Source: Planococcus rifietoensis | GTDB lineage: Bacteria > Bacillota > Bacilli > Bacillales_A > Planococcaceae | Length of the DNA: 64,000 nt | Direction: 5' to 3' | Assembly (NCBI RefSeq): GCF_001465795.2 | Contig: NZ_CP013659.2 | Location: 1,568,501-1,632,500 of the forward strand | Shown here: piece after piece, positions 46,692 through 55,563 of the stretch | Position numbering within the stretch: position 1 is the stretch's first letter | Layout: every line of letters begins with the position of its first letter | Translations under genes and position numbers: made by a program | Notes under the pieces: generated by a model | Seen by the model: only the letters and a program-made list of their open reading frames with translations | What the model was told of the DNA's origin: nothing | The model's database searches: none

Positions 46692-47321
46692 TCAATCTTC
46701 AGTGATATCAAGAATACGGAAGCCTGATTTTTCCAGTTCCTTCGTGAACTTGTCGATATTGTTCTTTTTCTTCACTTTAAGGACGATGCGGCGCACCATT
46801 TTATCGGTTTCATCGAATGTAACGAGTGAAACGACGGATTCCTTATGTTTTTCGATGATTTCACCAAGTCGGCCAATGCGGCCTTCTGATTCTACCGATG
46901 TAACAGTGATGCGGACCCCTGCTTGCTTCATGCCGAATGCACTTTGCAATTGGTTGACGACATCAAAACGGGTGACGATTCCGAGGAATTTTCCTTCATC
47001 GACGACAGCGATGATCGGGAAATCACGCAATTCCACTAAAGCTTTTTCATATACATCATCGATATTCAAGTACACATCCTGGTTGACCATGATATCTTTC
47101 ACCTTTGTCGAACGCACAAACTCATCTTTCTGGGCGTTCGAGTAGAAAAACGCACGGTATGCATGGTACCAGGTAAAGATCCCTTTGAATTCATCGCCAT
47201 CCACGACTGGCAATGCATCAATGGAATGCTGCTCCAATAACTTGAGCCCTTTTTCCATCGTATCTTCCGGTGTGACCGTAAAACATCTTTCTTTTTTCAC
47301 CAATGCACTTTTGACAAACAT
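46692..47321 (-). CDS. Protein with paired CBS domains and a C-terminal ACT-like domain
   Basis: A 209-residue cytoplasmic protein. Two CBS repeats (about 4-62 and 74-130; ALPVVDGDEFKGIFT, IIAVVDEGKFLGIVTRFDV) followed by an ACT-like segment (about 137-200: VRITVTSVESEGRIGRLGEI). Similar layout is seen in AcuB-type proteins. Such modules bind adenine nucleotides or amino acids as regulators; ligand and partner are not evident. It stands alone between two terminator-bounded units. SD AGAGGTG. Confidence 0.8.
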   Translation of the reverse strand: MFVKSALVKKERCFTVTPEDTMEKGLKLLEQHSIDALPVVDGDEFKGIFTWYHAYRAFFYSNAQKDEFVRSTKVKDIMVNQDVYLNIDDVYEKALVELRDFPIIAVVDEGKFLGIVTRFDVVNQLQSAFGMKQAGVRITVTSVESEGRIGRLGEIIEKHKESVVSLVTFDETDKMVRRIVLKVKKKNNIDKFTKELEKSGFRILDITED

Positions 47322-47382
47322 TCGCTCACCTCTTTTTAGATTCTTCTTATCTTTTCCCTAACAGGAGGCATTTAATCCCACC

Positions 47383-48156
47383 TTATGGCAAAATCAATGT
47401 TTGTCCAGGGCTGATATCGTTAGATGCCAATCCATTGGCCTGTTTGATTTTCTCAACAGCGGCCGCTGCACCGCTCGCGCCGTAATTATTGACGGCAATG
47501 CGGTAAAGCGTTTCACTCGATTGAACGGTTACTGTCTTGCCGCCGGCAGTCGGTGTTTCTTCCTGCTCTTCTTGCTGTTCTTTTTCTTTTTCTTTTTCTT
47601 CGGCTTGTGCACGTTGTTCAGCTTCAGCTTTTGCTTTTGCTTTTGCTTCAGCTTCTTCACGCGCTTGTTGTGCTGCCAGTGCTGCTTCCTGGGCTTTCTT
47701 CTCTGCTTGCTGTTCCGCGGCCGCCTGCTCTTGTTCTTCCTCTTTCGCTTTGGCAGCTGCCTCTTCTTCACGCTCACGCGCTTTTTCTTTCAGTTCTTTT
47801 TGTTCTTCCGCTTCTTTTGCTTTAGCGTTTTTCTTCTCTTCATCTTCGTCTTTCTCCTGGTCGTCTGCAGCAGCAAGTACCGTGCTGTCAGAAGGCGGCT
47901 GGGAGTTCAGTTCGAAGCTCACTTCATTTTCATTTGTTTTGGCAGTTAGCGTGTCATCCGGTTCATAGTAAAACGCAACATAGATCAACAAAGTGACCGG
48001 AATCAAGATAAAGATAAAAAACAAAGAAGGCAATAATAAACCCCTGCTTTTCGGCTTGGGCATTTGGCGTGCGCGCCTCGTCAATTCTGCCATGCGTTCC
48101 TGTGACAATTCCTGGCGATTCTTTTCCATTGATTCATGATAATTATCGTTTCCCAT
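47383..48156 (-). CDS. ypbE: LysM-domain membrane protein YpbE with Glu/Lys/Ala-rich coiled coil
   Basis: A 257-residue protein: cytoplasmic N-terminus (1-38), one membrane segment (about 39-63), a long Glu/Lys/Ala/Gln-rich helical stalk (about 95-200, probably coiled coil), and a C-terminal LysM domain (about 208-257; SSETLYRIAVNNYG, NDISPGQTLILP) for peptidoglycan binding. The stalk would span the wall. Length and layout fit YpbE of B. subtilis (240). Confidence 0.88.
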   Translation of the reverse strand: MGNDNYHESMEKNRQELSQERMAELTRRARQMPKPKSRGLLLPSLFFIFILIPVTLLIYVAFYYEPDDTLTAKTNENEVSFELNSQPPSDSTVLAAADDQEKDEDEEKKNAKAKEAEEQKELKEKAREREEEAAAKAKEEEQEQAAAEQQAEKKAQEAALAAQQAREEAEAKAKAKAEAEQRAQAEEKEKEKEQQEEQEETPTAGGKTVTVQSSETLYRIAVNNYGASGAAAAVEKIKQANGLASNDISPGQTLILP

Positions 48157-48189
48157 TTCACGACTACCCCTATCTGTACTAATATATCT

Positions 48190-48218
48190 ATTATGACGAA
48201 AAAAGGCTTATTTGTAAA
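48190..48218 (-). promoter_or_regulatory. Predicted sigma-A promoter of ypbE
   Basis: TTTACA (complement of 48213-48218), 17-base spacer, CATAAT (complement of 48190-48195). Confidence 0.65.
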
Positions 48219-48236
48219 TAATAGAAATAGAGATTT

Positions 48237-49664
48237 TCATATAGGGAGAAGGACCTTCAAACGCTCTTTCCAAGAGCCTTGTGGAGTTGCTTTTTGTTCG
48301 CTTTGACTGCCTTTGAACAGGCTGTGGTCGATTCCGTGAAAACTGCAGCAATTAGTTGGTATAGCAGGGTTTTCTTGATCGAAACTTGTACTGATATATT
48401 GCCGGATGCAACCGCTCGCATGGACCAGCCCACGGACGGATTCAGCTTGACGTTGTTTTTCTTTTTTCAGTTGCTCGATCTGGTTCAATGTGCCTTCAAG
48501 GGGCAGACGCTCGCGCCAATAGGAAATGATGCGATACGCCGTTTCCCTTATCATCCCCTGCTCAATCAATTGTTTCGCTTTTTCGCCCTGCTCATAGATT
48601 AGTTCGATTTCATGTTTCTCGGGTAAATCGTCCATGATCAAACTCTCCACGAGCCGCTCATCCCCAGCTGTATACAATAAAGTTGCCAGTGAAGGCAAAG
48701 AATCCCGGCCAGCACGCCCCACTTCCTGGACATATCCTTCTATAGAAGAAGGTAATTGGAAATGGATGACATGGCGAATATCGGGAATATGGACCCCCAT
48801 GCCGAATGCATTGGTCGCACATACCCACTCGAGCTCCTTATTGGCAAACTGCTGCTGCACAAATATACGATCCTGCTGCTCCATGCCGCCATGATAAAAA
48901 GCCGCCCGGCCCCCAAGTGTGAGCAAGCGCCCAGCCAACTCCTGCGATTTGCGCCGTGTGCCGGCATAAATGATCCCTGGCCCGCCGTATTCTGACACCA
49001 AGTTCATCAGCGCGTCCAGCTTGTCGTGATCGTTTTCAAATTTTCGGATATCATAACTGATGTTCTTTCGGTCCATCGGATGTGAATAGACGAAAGGGTC
49101 ACTCAATTTAAGATAACGCTTGATTTCATCTGTTACTTTGTCGGTTGCCGTTGCGGTCAATGCCAAAGTTTGCGGGTTGCCAAGCTGGGGCAGAACCTCT
49201 GCAATGCGCAAATAATCCGGACGGAAATCAAAGCCCCATTGAGAAATGCAATGCGCTTCATCCGCGACAAGCAATGAGATGCCAAGCACTTTTAATTTTC
49301 CAAGCACATATGGCTGTACAAGCATTTCGGGGGCTACGAAGATGAATTTATAAGTGCCAAGCGTATTCCACGCCCTTTCGCGATCTTCCGGTTTCATGAA
49401 GGAATTGATAGCAATAACCGATTTTTCCCCCATCTTTTTCAATTGGGCAACTTGATCTTGCATCAACGATAAAAGCGGCGAGACAATGACGACAGCGCCC
49501 GGTAAGACTTTCCCAGGCAGCTGATAACATAGAGATTTACCCATTCCGGTCGGAAGCAGCGCCAAGACGTCGCGCCCTGCCAGCACTTGCTCGATTACTT
49601 GTTTTTGGCCGGGGCGGAATTCCGTGTAGCCATAAAACTCGTACAATAGTTTTTCGAGATTCAT
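48237..49664 (-). CDS. recQ: RecQ-family DNA helicase without HRDC domain (RecS type)
   Basis: A 475-residue SF2 helicase. Walker A PTGMGKSLCYQLP, DEAH box ADEAHCISQWG, TATATDKV, motif VI QEVGRAGRDS, and a zinc-binding region near the end (SGCIRQYI, NCCSFHG). It ends soon after, so the HRDC domain of E. coli RecQ is missing, as in B. subtilis RecS. Its ATG overlaps the ypbB stop by four bases. Confidence 0.93.
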   Translation of the reverse strand: MNLEKLLYEFYGYTEFRPGQKQVIEQVLAGRDVLALLPTGMGKSLCYQLPGKVLPGAVVIVSPLLSLMQDQVAQLKKMGEKSVIAINSFMKPEDRERAWNTLGTYKFIFVAPEMLVQPYVLGKLKVLGISLLVADEAHCISQWGFDFRPDYLRIAEVLPQLGNPQTLALTATATDKVTDEIKRYLKLSDPFVYSHPMDRKNISYDIRKFENDHDKLDALMNLVSEYGGPGIIYAGTRRKSQELAGRLLTLGGRAAFYHGGMEQQDRIFVQQQFANKELEWVCATNAFGMGVHIPDIRHVIHFQLPSSIEGYVQEVGRAGRDSLPSLATLLYTAGDERLVESLIMDDLPEKHEIELIYEQGEKAKQLIEQGMIRETAYRIISYWRERLPLEGTLNQIEQLKKEKQRQAESVRGLVHASGCIRQYISTSFDQENPAIPTNCCSFHGIDHSLFKGSQSEQKATPQGSWKERLKVLLPI

Positions 49665-50686
49665 GATTCGCCTCCTCTCATGGCCAGTGCCAGCCGGATC
49701 TGAAAATAGCTGGCTTCGGGCAAACGCTCTTTAATATCCCGCAAGCGCATTGACTTCAACTCTTTGCTGATGCGATGGATCGATTGAAACAAATGCTCAT
49801 CCATAAAGGGCACAAAGCTGAACGCCGGGTCGTTCATGGCCATCTCCACGAAATGATCCTCGATCGTACTGGTTTTCAGTTGCCGGAGCTCGGCAATCTG
49901 CTGGAGTGAAAATCCGCGCTCGGACAGATTTTGTGTTCGTTTCGCCGATTCCGTCAAGGCGGATTGTTGGATGATGCCTTCAAGCATGCCCGTTAGCAAA
50001 GGATATTCCATGCCTTCAATCACGTCCAGCCAAGCGTGTACAGCTTCAACAGCTGCAACTTTCACATCTATCGGCATGAGGTTCTGCTGCATAGCTAATT
50101 GATCCCAGGTGAGCCCGCCGACTCCATAGCCCGACAATCGCTCCACCAGGATTTGTTTATGCGCTTCCGTTGTTTTTGCCAAAGCCAAGCTGGTTTCGAT
50201 TTGATTTTTGAAAGCCTCTTGAACAGCAGCAGAACGAAAATCGATGCGGTTCAAATAAGCCTTTGCCCATGCCTGCACCGTTTCATCGGCAACAACTGGA
50301 TCAAAGCGCTTATGGCCTTGCATGAAATTGGACATCGTCTGCACTACTAGTGACAAACGCGCAAAAAACCGATGTTCATTGCCCCTGTATTTCCAGCCGT
50401 TCAACGGCGTAGCCGGAATGTCCAAATCGAATGCGGAGCGATCGAGCCGGACGCTGCTGTCATCCGGGATCAGTAAGCCTTGAGCTTGCAGCCTGTCGAT
50501 GGACGCGAGGTATTCTTGCTTGTCCAGTTTCGGGAGTACGGCAAAATAAGGATGCAGTCCAAAATAGCCGATGTCCTGAATCGTTTGCCCTGATTTCTTT
50601 CCTTTAATTAAATGATAAGGGGAAGATACGGTCCGTTGACCGTCTACCGCTTTCATGATTGCTAAAACGACTTCATCGAATCGCAC
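49661..50686 (-). CDS. ypbB: YpbB, helix-turn-helix protein linked to RecQ
   Basis: A 341-residue protein with a C-terminal helix-turn-helix segment (RGFSLQQIAELRQLKTSTIED, HTH_40 type) like that attached to some RecQ helicases. The start is GTG 50686, eight bases after GGAGG; a frame reaching 50866 would run over the fer promoter. With recQ it probably forms a split version of a longer RecQ, a guess from the coupling and domain type. Confidence 0.88.
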   Translation of the reverse strand: MRFDEVVLAIMKAVDGQRTVSSPYHLIKGKKSGQTIQDIGYFGLHPYFAVLPKLDKQEYLASIDRLQAQGLLIPDDSSVRLDRSAFDLDIPATPLNGWKYRGNEHRFFARLSLVVQTMSNFMQGHKRFDPVVADETVQAWAKAYLNRIDFRSAAVQEAFKNQIETSLALAKTTEAHKQILVERLSGYGVGGLTWDQLAMQQNLMPIDVKVAAVEAVHAWLDVIEGMEYPLLTGMLEGIIQQSALTESAKRTQNLSERGFSLQQIAELRQLKTSTIEDHFVEMAMNDPAFSFVPFMDEHLFQSIHRISKELKSMRLRDIKERLPEASYFQIRLALAMRGGES

Positions 50687-50712
50687 TGAATTACCCTCCT
50701 GGCGGTTTTGGG

Positions 50713-50741
50713 TTGAAAAAATCATGAAATATCTATAGAAT
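50713..50741 (+). promoter_or_regulatory. Predicted sigma-A promoter of fer
   Basis: TTGAAA (50713-50718), 17-base spacer, TAGAAT (50736-50741). Confidence 0.6.
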
Positions 50742-50777
50742 AAACACGATAGTATAACTGAACTTGTTCGGAGATAA

Positions 50778-51044
<267 letters not shown>

Positions 51045-51062
51045 CCAAATTTTGGTCAATAG

Positions 51063-51098
51063 AAAAAGCGGCCGGAAGAATCATCTTCCAGCCGCTTC
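51063..51098. terminator. Bidirectional terminator between fer and ribU
   Basis: AAGCGGC-GGAAGA and its complement, with AAAAA before and TTCTTTTT after; one mismatch. Confidence 0.85.
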
Positions 51099-51101
51099 TT
51101 T

Positions 51102-51683
51102 TTATGATAAATAATAGGAACGTTGTTTTTCAATCCACGTATGCATGCTGCCGAAGATCAATAAAACGACGGTCGTAAGTGCTAAGCCTTTGATCAAGTT
51201 GAACGGCAGGATTCCGAGGACAATGGTCGTGTACAATGCGTTCCCTGTCTGTTCAGGCATGTTCAGGAAATACGTGTACATCGGCAAAAAGACGAAATAA
51301 TTGAGCAAGCTCATGCCGATTGCCATCGAGAATGTCCCGATCACCAAACCGAATGCGATGCCTTTTTTTGTGGAAACTTTACGGTAAATGGCATAGACCG
51401 GCAAAATGAACAATAGGCTCGTCGCGAAATTCGCCATGTGCCCTACAGGTACGCCAGTCGGGCTTCCCGAAAAGATCCAGTCCAATACGTTCTTAAAGAA
51501 TGCTACCAAAATGCCTGCTACAGGCCCCATCGTAATCGCCGCGATCAACGCGGGCACATCACTGAAATCCACTTTCAAAAATGCTGGCAATGCCGGCAGC
51601 GGAAAATTGAATAGCATCAATACAAATGAGATGCTGCTTAGCATACCGATGACGATCATCGATTGCAATTTCTTGTTCTTCAT
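51102..51683 (-). CDS. ribU: Riboflavin transporter RibU, ECF S component
   Basis: A 193-residue protein with about six membrane helices; FPLPALPAFLKVDFSDVPALIA is the riboflavin S-component signature (split here: LPALPAFLKVDFSD). It takes up riboflavin together with an ECF AAT module coded elsewhere. Expression is under an FMN riboswitch. The biosynthetic ribDEABH genes are not in this window although ribT is. Confidence 0.96.
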   Translation of the reverse strand: MKNKKLQSMIVIGMLSSISFVLMLFNFPLPALPAFLKVDFSDVPALIAAITMGPVAGILVAFFKNVLDWIFSGSPTGVPVGHMANFATSLLFILPVYAIYRKVSTKKGIAFGLVIGTFSMAIGMSLLNYFVFLPMYTYFLNMPEQTGNALYTTIVLGILPFNLIKGLALTTVVLLIFGSMHTWIEKQRSYYLS

Positions 51684-51740
51684 GTTCCTCTCTCCTTGTC
51701 GTGATTCACCAGAAGAAAGGTTCGGAACGCATGCTGCCTA

Positions 51741-51771
51741 AAAAATCCCTTAAGCAAGGTTTGCTTAAGGG
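51741..51771 (-). terminator. Attenuator terminator of the FMN riboswitch
   Basis: CCCTTAAGCAA-ACC-TTGCTTAAGGG followed by ATTTTTT on the minus strand, between the aptamer and ribU. Confidence 0.9.
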
Positions 51772-51830
51772 AGAGTCAGGCACACTGAAATAAACGGTCC
51801 GTTATTAACAAACGGCATGCGTCCGTACCT

Positions 51831-51966
51831 TCACCTTCTCCCATCCAGACTATACTGTCGGCTTTGGAATCTCACCAAATCCTGCTTTTTACGGCTCGCG
51901 GGCTGATGGACCATGATGTCCAATTACCGCCGGTAGGGAATTGCACCCTGCCCCGAAGATGAATCG
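51831..51966 (-). ncRNA. FMN riboswitch (RFN element)
   Basis: On the minus strand: CTTCGGGGCAGGGTG, AATTCCC, ACCGGCGGTAA, AGCCCGCGAGC, GATTTGGTGAGATTCC, CCGACAGT, AGTCTGGATGGGAGAAG in canonical order. FMN binding should form the downstream terminator and close ribU. The 359-base gap between ribU and the anti-sigma gene is filled by this element, its attenuator, its promoter and a terminator. Confidence 0.98.
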
Positions 51967-51986
51967 ATATTTTTTTATACAACTTA

Positions 51987-52015
51987 ATCTTATAAAAAAA
52001 AGACAGCAATGTAAA
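51987..52015 (-). promoter_or_regulatory. Predicted promoter of ribU
   Basis: TTTACA (complement of 52010-52015), 17-base spacer, TAAGAT (complement of 51987-51992). It lies inside the terminator of the upstream gene. Confidence 0.55.
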
Positions 52016-52037
52016 CCATACTGCTTACATCACTGCC
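51994..52037 (-). terminator. Terminator of sigX-rsiX
   Basis: Fourteen-base arms (52024-52037 and 52002-52015) pair with four G-U pairs in RNA, followed by eight U. Confidence 0.85.
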
Positions 52038-52042
52038 TTTTT

Positions 52043-53215
52043 TTATTTTTTTGGCCAGTCGATCCGGTTGGGTGAAACCGGCAGTTCCAATTCTCTAGTG
52101 AAATCGAAGCCTGCCCATTCCGTTTGTTCTGTATTGGATAGCGTAAGTGCAGAGCCATAGGATTGCGCAGTCAGCGCCATGCTTTCGACCATCTGCATCG
52201 CTTCCGCTTCATCAAGCGCATCCAAATCCAACGGCTCTTCGAATATCAAGTCGGCATTTGTCCCGTCCACTTCGACGCGATAATTGATCTCTTCCGGAAC
52301 CGGTGAACGGTAGTCGTCATTCGGCGATTGCTGAAGTGACAATAGCGCTTCTTTCACGTTCCCTGGCGACATGCCGTAAGCGGGAGCCAAATGCCAGTCA
52401 CCCGTTGACGAAGCAAGCAAGTAAAAGCTTTGCCCTTGTTCGCCCGGAACGAGCGGTTCCACCGTCCCCACATGAGATAATTGCGCTGCCTCCCCGTCTT
52501 CATTCAATACACGGATTTCCTGCTGATCCATGAACGTTTCCTTTAAACTATTCAGATACAGCAAAGTGGAAGACGAACCTTGATCATAAGTTTGCCCGTC
52601 CGGCAGGAAATGGCTGATTGTTGAATCGTTTTGCTGGAGCTCTCCTTCATAAGGGTGGTACTCATCAAAACCCAATCCGGTTTCATCAATTTGCCCGGCG
52701 AATGCTTCGTATAATTCAAGTGCAGCCGGTTCTTCCATGTCTTGACTTGGAATGACAAAACTGATCGGTACGACATAGCCATTGTAAGCAAGCCCGATAC
52801 GAAACACATGCGCACCATCTATCTCACTCTCATAAACTGCACTCCGCTGTACTTGCGGGTCTTCCGCAGCCAAACTCGCTGCCCCTTCAGACTCTTGTGT
52901 TTCCCTTTCCGCTTGTTCAGTTTGTTCTGTCTGCGCTTCATCTGTCGACATGGTCGACTCCGCGTCGCTGCTTTCACTACTGCTGCTGCTAGAGTCGGTT
53001 CCGTTCTGCTGCAGCAAGGAAACCACAAGTACTGAGATGCTCAAAAATGCGACGATGGCAACCAGCAGCGGCAGCCAGCGCTTCGGCTGCTTGGGTGTTT
53101 GCTCTTTATGGGAAAGCTTTTTATACACTTCGGCTTTTGGCCGCCTGTCTTGTATTTTGGGGAAATCCCGCAACAAATTTTCGATTTCTTCATCGTTCCA
53201 TTTGTCATTCGGCAT
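52043..53215 (-). CDS. rsiX: Probable anti-sigma factor RsiX
   Basis: A 390-residue single-pass protein: cytoplasmic N-terminus (1-45; NDKWNDEEIENLLRDFPKIQD, similar to the start of B. subtilis RsiX), membrane segment (about 46-68), a Ser/Glu-rich linker (about 72-120) and a large extracytoplasmic domain. It overlaps sigX by 11 bases, the usual sigma/anti-sigma coupling. The assignment rests on position and N-terminal likeness; the outer domain is divergent. Confidence 0.8.
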   Translation of the reverse strand: MPNDKWNDEEIENLLRDFPKIQDRRPKAEVYKKLSHKEQTPKQPKRWLPLLVAIVAFLSISVLVVSLLQQNGTDSSSSSSESSDAESTMSTDEAQTEQTEQAERETQESEGAASLAAEDPQVQRSAVYESEIDGAHVFRIGLAYNGYVVPISFVIPSQDMEEPAALELYEAFAGQIDETGLGFDEYHPYEGELQQNDSTISHFLPDGQTYDQGSSSTLLYLNSLKETFMDQQEIRVLNEDGEAAQLSHVGTVEPLVPGEQGQSFYLLASSTGDWHLAPAYGMSPGNVKEALLSLQQSPNDDYRSPVPEEINYRVEVDGTNADLIFEEPLDLDALDEAEAMQMVESMALTAQSYGSALTLSNTEQTEWAGFDFTRELELPVSPNRIDWPKK

Positions 53216-53738
53216 ATTCTCCTCCCCCTTCTGCTTCTAGTAATTTTTGGCGGAGGGACCGGATCGCCCGGTGCTGTGTCGTCTTGACTTTGCCTTCCGA
53301 CCACTCCAGGACTTCAGCAGTTTCCGCAATGGAGAGATCTTGGAAATAGCGCATGATGATGACGAGCTTTTGGTCCCCTGTACACAAATCGAGCATTTGG
53401 TACAAGCGGATCTTGTCTTCATTAAGCAATGAAACTTCTTCCGGTATGCGTTCAGTCGACACCAATTGTTGGGTTTCCCAGTCGAAGAAATCCATCGAAT
53501 GCTTTTTCCTCACTGCGGTCTTGCGGAAATGGTCGATGGCGACATTTTTGGCGATCGAAAAGAGCCAGGTCTTTTCCGAACTCTTTCCTTGGAACCGGTC
53601 ATAAGCGCGCAGCACCCTCACATAAACTTCATGCATCAAATCTTCTGCCACATGCCGGTCCTTTACTAAATACACCAAAAACTGAAAGACATCCTGATGG
53701 TATTGATCGTATAGCCGATGAAACACGGAGTCATTCAC
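53205..53738 (-). CDS. sigX: ECF RNA polymerase sigma factor SigX
   Basis: A 177-residue ECF sigma factor. Region 2 (LYDQYHQDVFQFLVYLVKD, EDLMHEVYVRVLRAYDRF, KTWLFSIAKNVAIDHFRK) and region 4 (DLSIAETAEVLEWSEGKVKT) are close to B. subtilis SigX, which answers envelope stress and governs modification of wall and membrane charge. GTG 53738 follows GGGGGGA. It lies 46 bases after resE, as in B. subtilis, and appears to read its own promoter. Confidence 0.92.
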   Translation of the reverse strand: MNDSVFHRLYDQYHQDVFQFLVYLVKDRHVAEDLMHEVYVRVLRAYDRFQGKSSEKTWLFSIAKNVAIDHFRKTAVRKKHSMDFFDWETQQLVSTERIPEEVSLLNEDKIRLYQMLDLCTGDQKLVIIMRYFQDLSIAETAEVLEWSEGKVKTTQHRAIRSLRQKLLEAEGGGEYAE

Positions 53739-53763
53739 GCAACTCCCCCCGTTCCTTGGATTA

Positions 53764-53789
53764 GTCGTCACGACAACAAAAAAGTTACA
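53764..53789 (-). promoter_or_regulatory. Candidate SigX-dependent autoregulatory promoter
   Basis: TGTAAC (complement of 53784-53789), 16-base spacer, CGAC (complement of 53764-53767): the reported SigX consensus is TGTAAC-N16/17-CGAC. The -35 contains the TAA stop codon of resE. Confidence 0.65.
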
Positions 53790-55563
53790 TCGCCTTCAGC
53801 GGCAATGTGAAGATGAACGAAGTGCCTTCGCCGAATTTGCTTTCGGCGCGGATTTCTCCCGAATGCGCTTTGATGATATTGCTGGCAATCGCGAGACCGA
53901 GCCCTGTGCCGCCTTTGCCGAGCGTCCTTGCCTTATCGGCTTTATAGAAACGCTCAAAGACGAATTCCAGGTCTTTCTCTGTAATTCCCGCCCCGGTATC
54001 GTTGATCGAAACTTTTGCGTAGTCTCCCATGTTTTCGACATGCACATGCACTTGCCCTCCCTGAGGAGTATGTCGAAGTGCATTATCGATCAAATTCGTC
54101 ATGACCTGTTCGATGCGGTCTTCATCCAGTTCGGCTGCTGCCCAGTCGTCGAGCTCTGTCGTGAAGCTCAGTTCGATGCCTTTTTCTTTCGCGGCTTGGC
54201 TGAATTTCAAGCTCATCCGCTCGATGGCATTATTGAACTGCACTAATTCTTTGTAGAGGCGCATATGGCCTGATTCCAATCGCGCCAAATTCAAGAGGTC
54301 AGTCACGAGTCGGCCCATTCGCTGGGATTCCTCGTAGATGATCTTGGTCATTTCATTGCGTTCTTCCTCGCTTGCGCCGACGTCATCAAGCAGTGCTTCG
54401 CTATAGCCTTGTAGCATGGCGATCGGCGTCCGCAATTCGTGTGATACATTGGCAATGAAATCTTCGCGCAGCTTCTCGAGGCGATGCTGTTCTGTCATAT
54501 TGTGGAGCACAGCCACCGCGCCGCGCACGCTTTCGCCGCTGTAAAGCGGGCTGAAATTGACTGCATAATAGGCGCCTTCGATTTCAAGCTCTTCCTCTAT
54601 TTCCTCTTGGAACGTCAAGACGTGGTCGAGCATATGGAGCATTTCCGATGGCAGCGCATTGGCATCAGTCGTCCCGTCTTTGAAGAGCCATTGCTGCAGC
54701 AGCTTCTGCGCCGGCGGATTGCTCAACAGGATCGTCTTGTCTTGGTTGAACGTAATTACGGCATCCGCCATTGAAGTCAAGATGCTCGATAATTGCTCTT
54801 TTTCCTGATTGATCACTTCTAAATGATGCTTTAGTTGGCGTCCCATCTGGTTAAAGGCGATCGCCAATTGGCCGATTTCGTCTCCAGAAGAGACTTTCAC
54901 TTTCGTATCAAAATTCCCTTTCGCTAATTCAAATGCCCCTTCGCGCATGTTGCGCAGCGGGGAAGTGATGCGGGTCGAGAGGAAAAATGCGAAAAATGTC
55001 GTCAATAATAATGCGATGAATGCGGACAGGAACACAATATTCGTCGTCCTTTCCGCTGTGCGGTCCATCACTTCCAATGATTGATAAATAAAAACCGTTC
55101 CGTGAAGCTCATCGCTTGTTTGAAGAGGCGAGGCCATGACAATATATGATTCCATGCGGTCTGCTTCCGATAAGGACGGCAGCAGCATTTCTTTCGTTAC
55201 GGTTTCGTCGCTTTCGAATACTTTTTGAAATTCGCTTTCGCTGACAATCTTTTTCCTGATTTCCTCGCCGTTCAAGCCGTCATGCAGGTAATAGGAGATT
55301 TCCCCCGGTTCTTCTGCGATGACCGCATTGGTTTCAGGTCCCAACACTTCGTCGACGATTGATAAATTGCCCTCCCCTGAGTGGTCATTAAAGATTCGGG
55401 CTATCATATTCGCCTCGTTGTGAAGCGCTTCTTCCACCGTTTCGCTATGGAAATTCCCGAGAAACTCCAATAGCAGCACCGTCACAATAAACAGGACAAA
55501 GGAAACGAGAAGCAAAATGGTTACCCACAGCTTCCCGACGATGCTATTCCATATTCTATTCAT
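53785..55563 (-). CDS. resE: Sensor histidine kinase ResE
   Basis: A 592-residue membrane kinase: two membrane segments around an extracytoplasmic sensor, HAMP, a PAS domain, HisKA with the phosphoacceptor in NVSHELRTP, and HATPase (NLIDNALRHT, DTGAGI, GTGLGLAIA). It controls ResD in response to oxygen limitation and nitric oxide. ATG 55563 is preferred (MNRIWNSIVGKLW, as in family N-termini), overlapping resD by eight bases. Confidence 0.95.
   Translation of the reverse strand: MNRIWNSIVGKLWVTILLLVSFVLFIVTVLLLEFLGNFHSETVEEALHNEANMIARIFNDHSGEGNLSIVDEVLGPETNAVIAEEPGEISYYLHDGLNGEEIRKKIVSESEFQKVFESDETVTKEMLLPSLSEADRMESYIVMASPLQTSDELHGTVFIYQSLEVMDRTAERTTNIVFLSAFIALLLTTFFAFFLSTRITSPLRNMREGAFELAKGNFDTKVKVSSGDEIGQLAIAFNQMGRQLKHHLEVINQEKEQLSSILTSMADAVITFNQDKTILLSNPPAQKLLQQWLFKDGTTDANALPSEMLHMLDHVLTFQEEIEEELEIEGAYYAVNFSPLYSGESVRGAVAVLHNMTEQHRLEKLREDFIANVSHELRTPIAMLQGYSEALLDDVGASEEERNEMTKIIYEESQRMGRLVTDLLNLARLESGHMRLYKELVQFNNAIERMSLKFSQAAKEKGIELSFTTELDDWAAAELDEDRIEQVMTNLIDNALRHTPQGGQVHVHVENMGDYAKVSINDTGAGITEKDLEFVFERFYKADKARTLGKGGTGLGLAIASNIIKAHSGEIRAESKFGEGTSFIFTLPLKAM

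Noticed and set aside
47401..47968. Plus-strand open frames opposite ypbE
   Set aside because: Artefacts of the Glu/Lys/Ala-rich stalk coding sequence.
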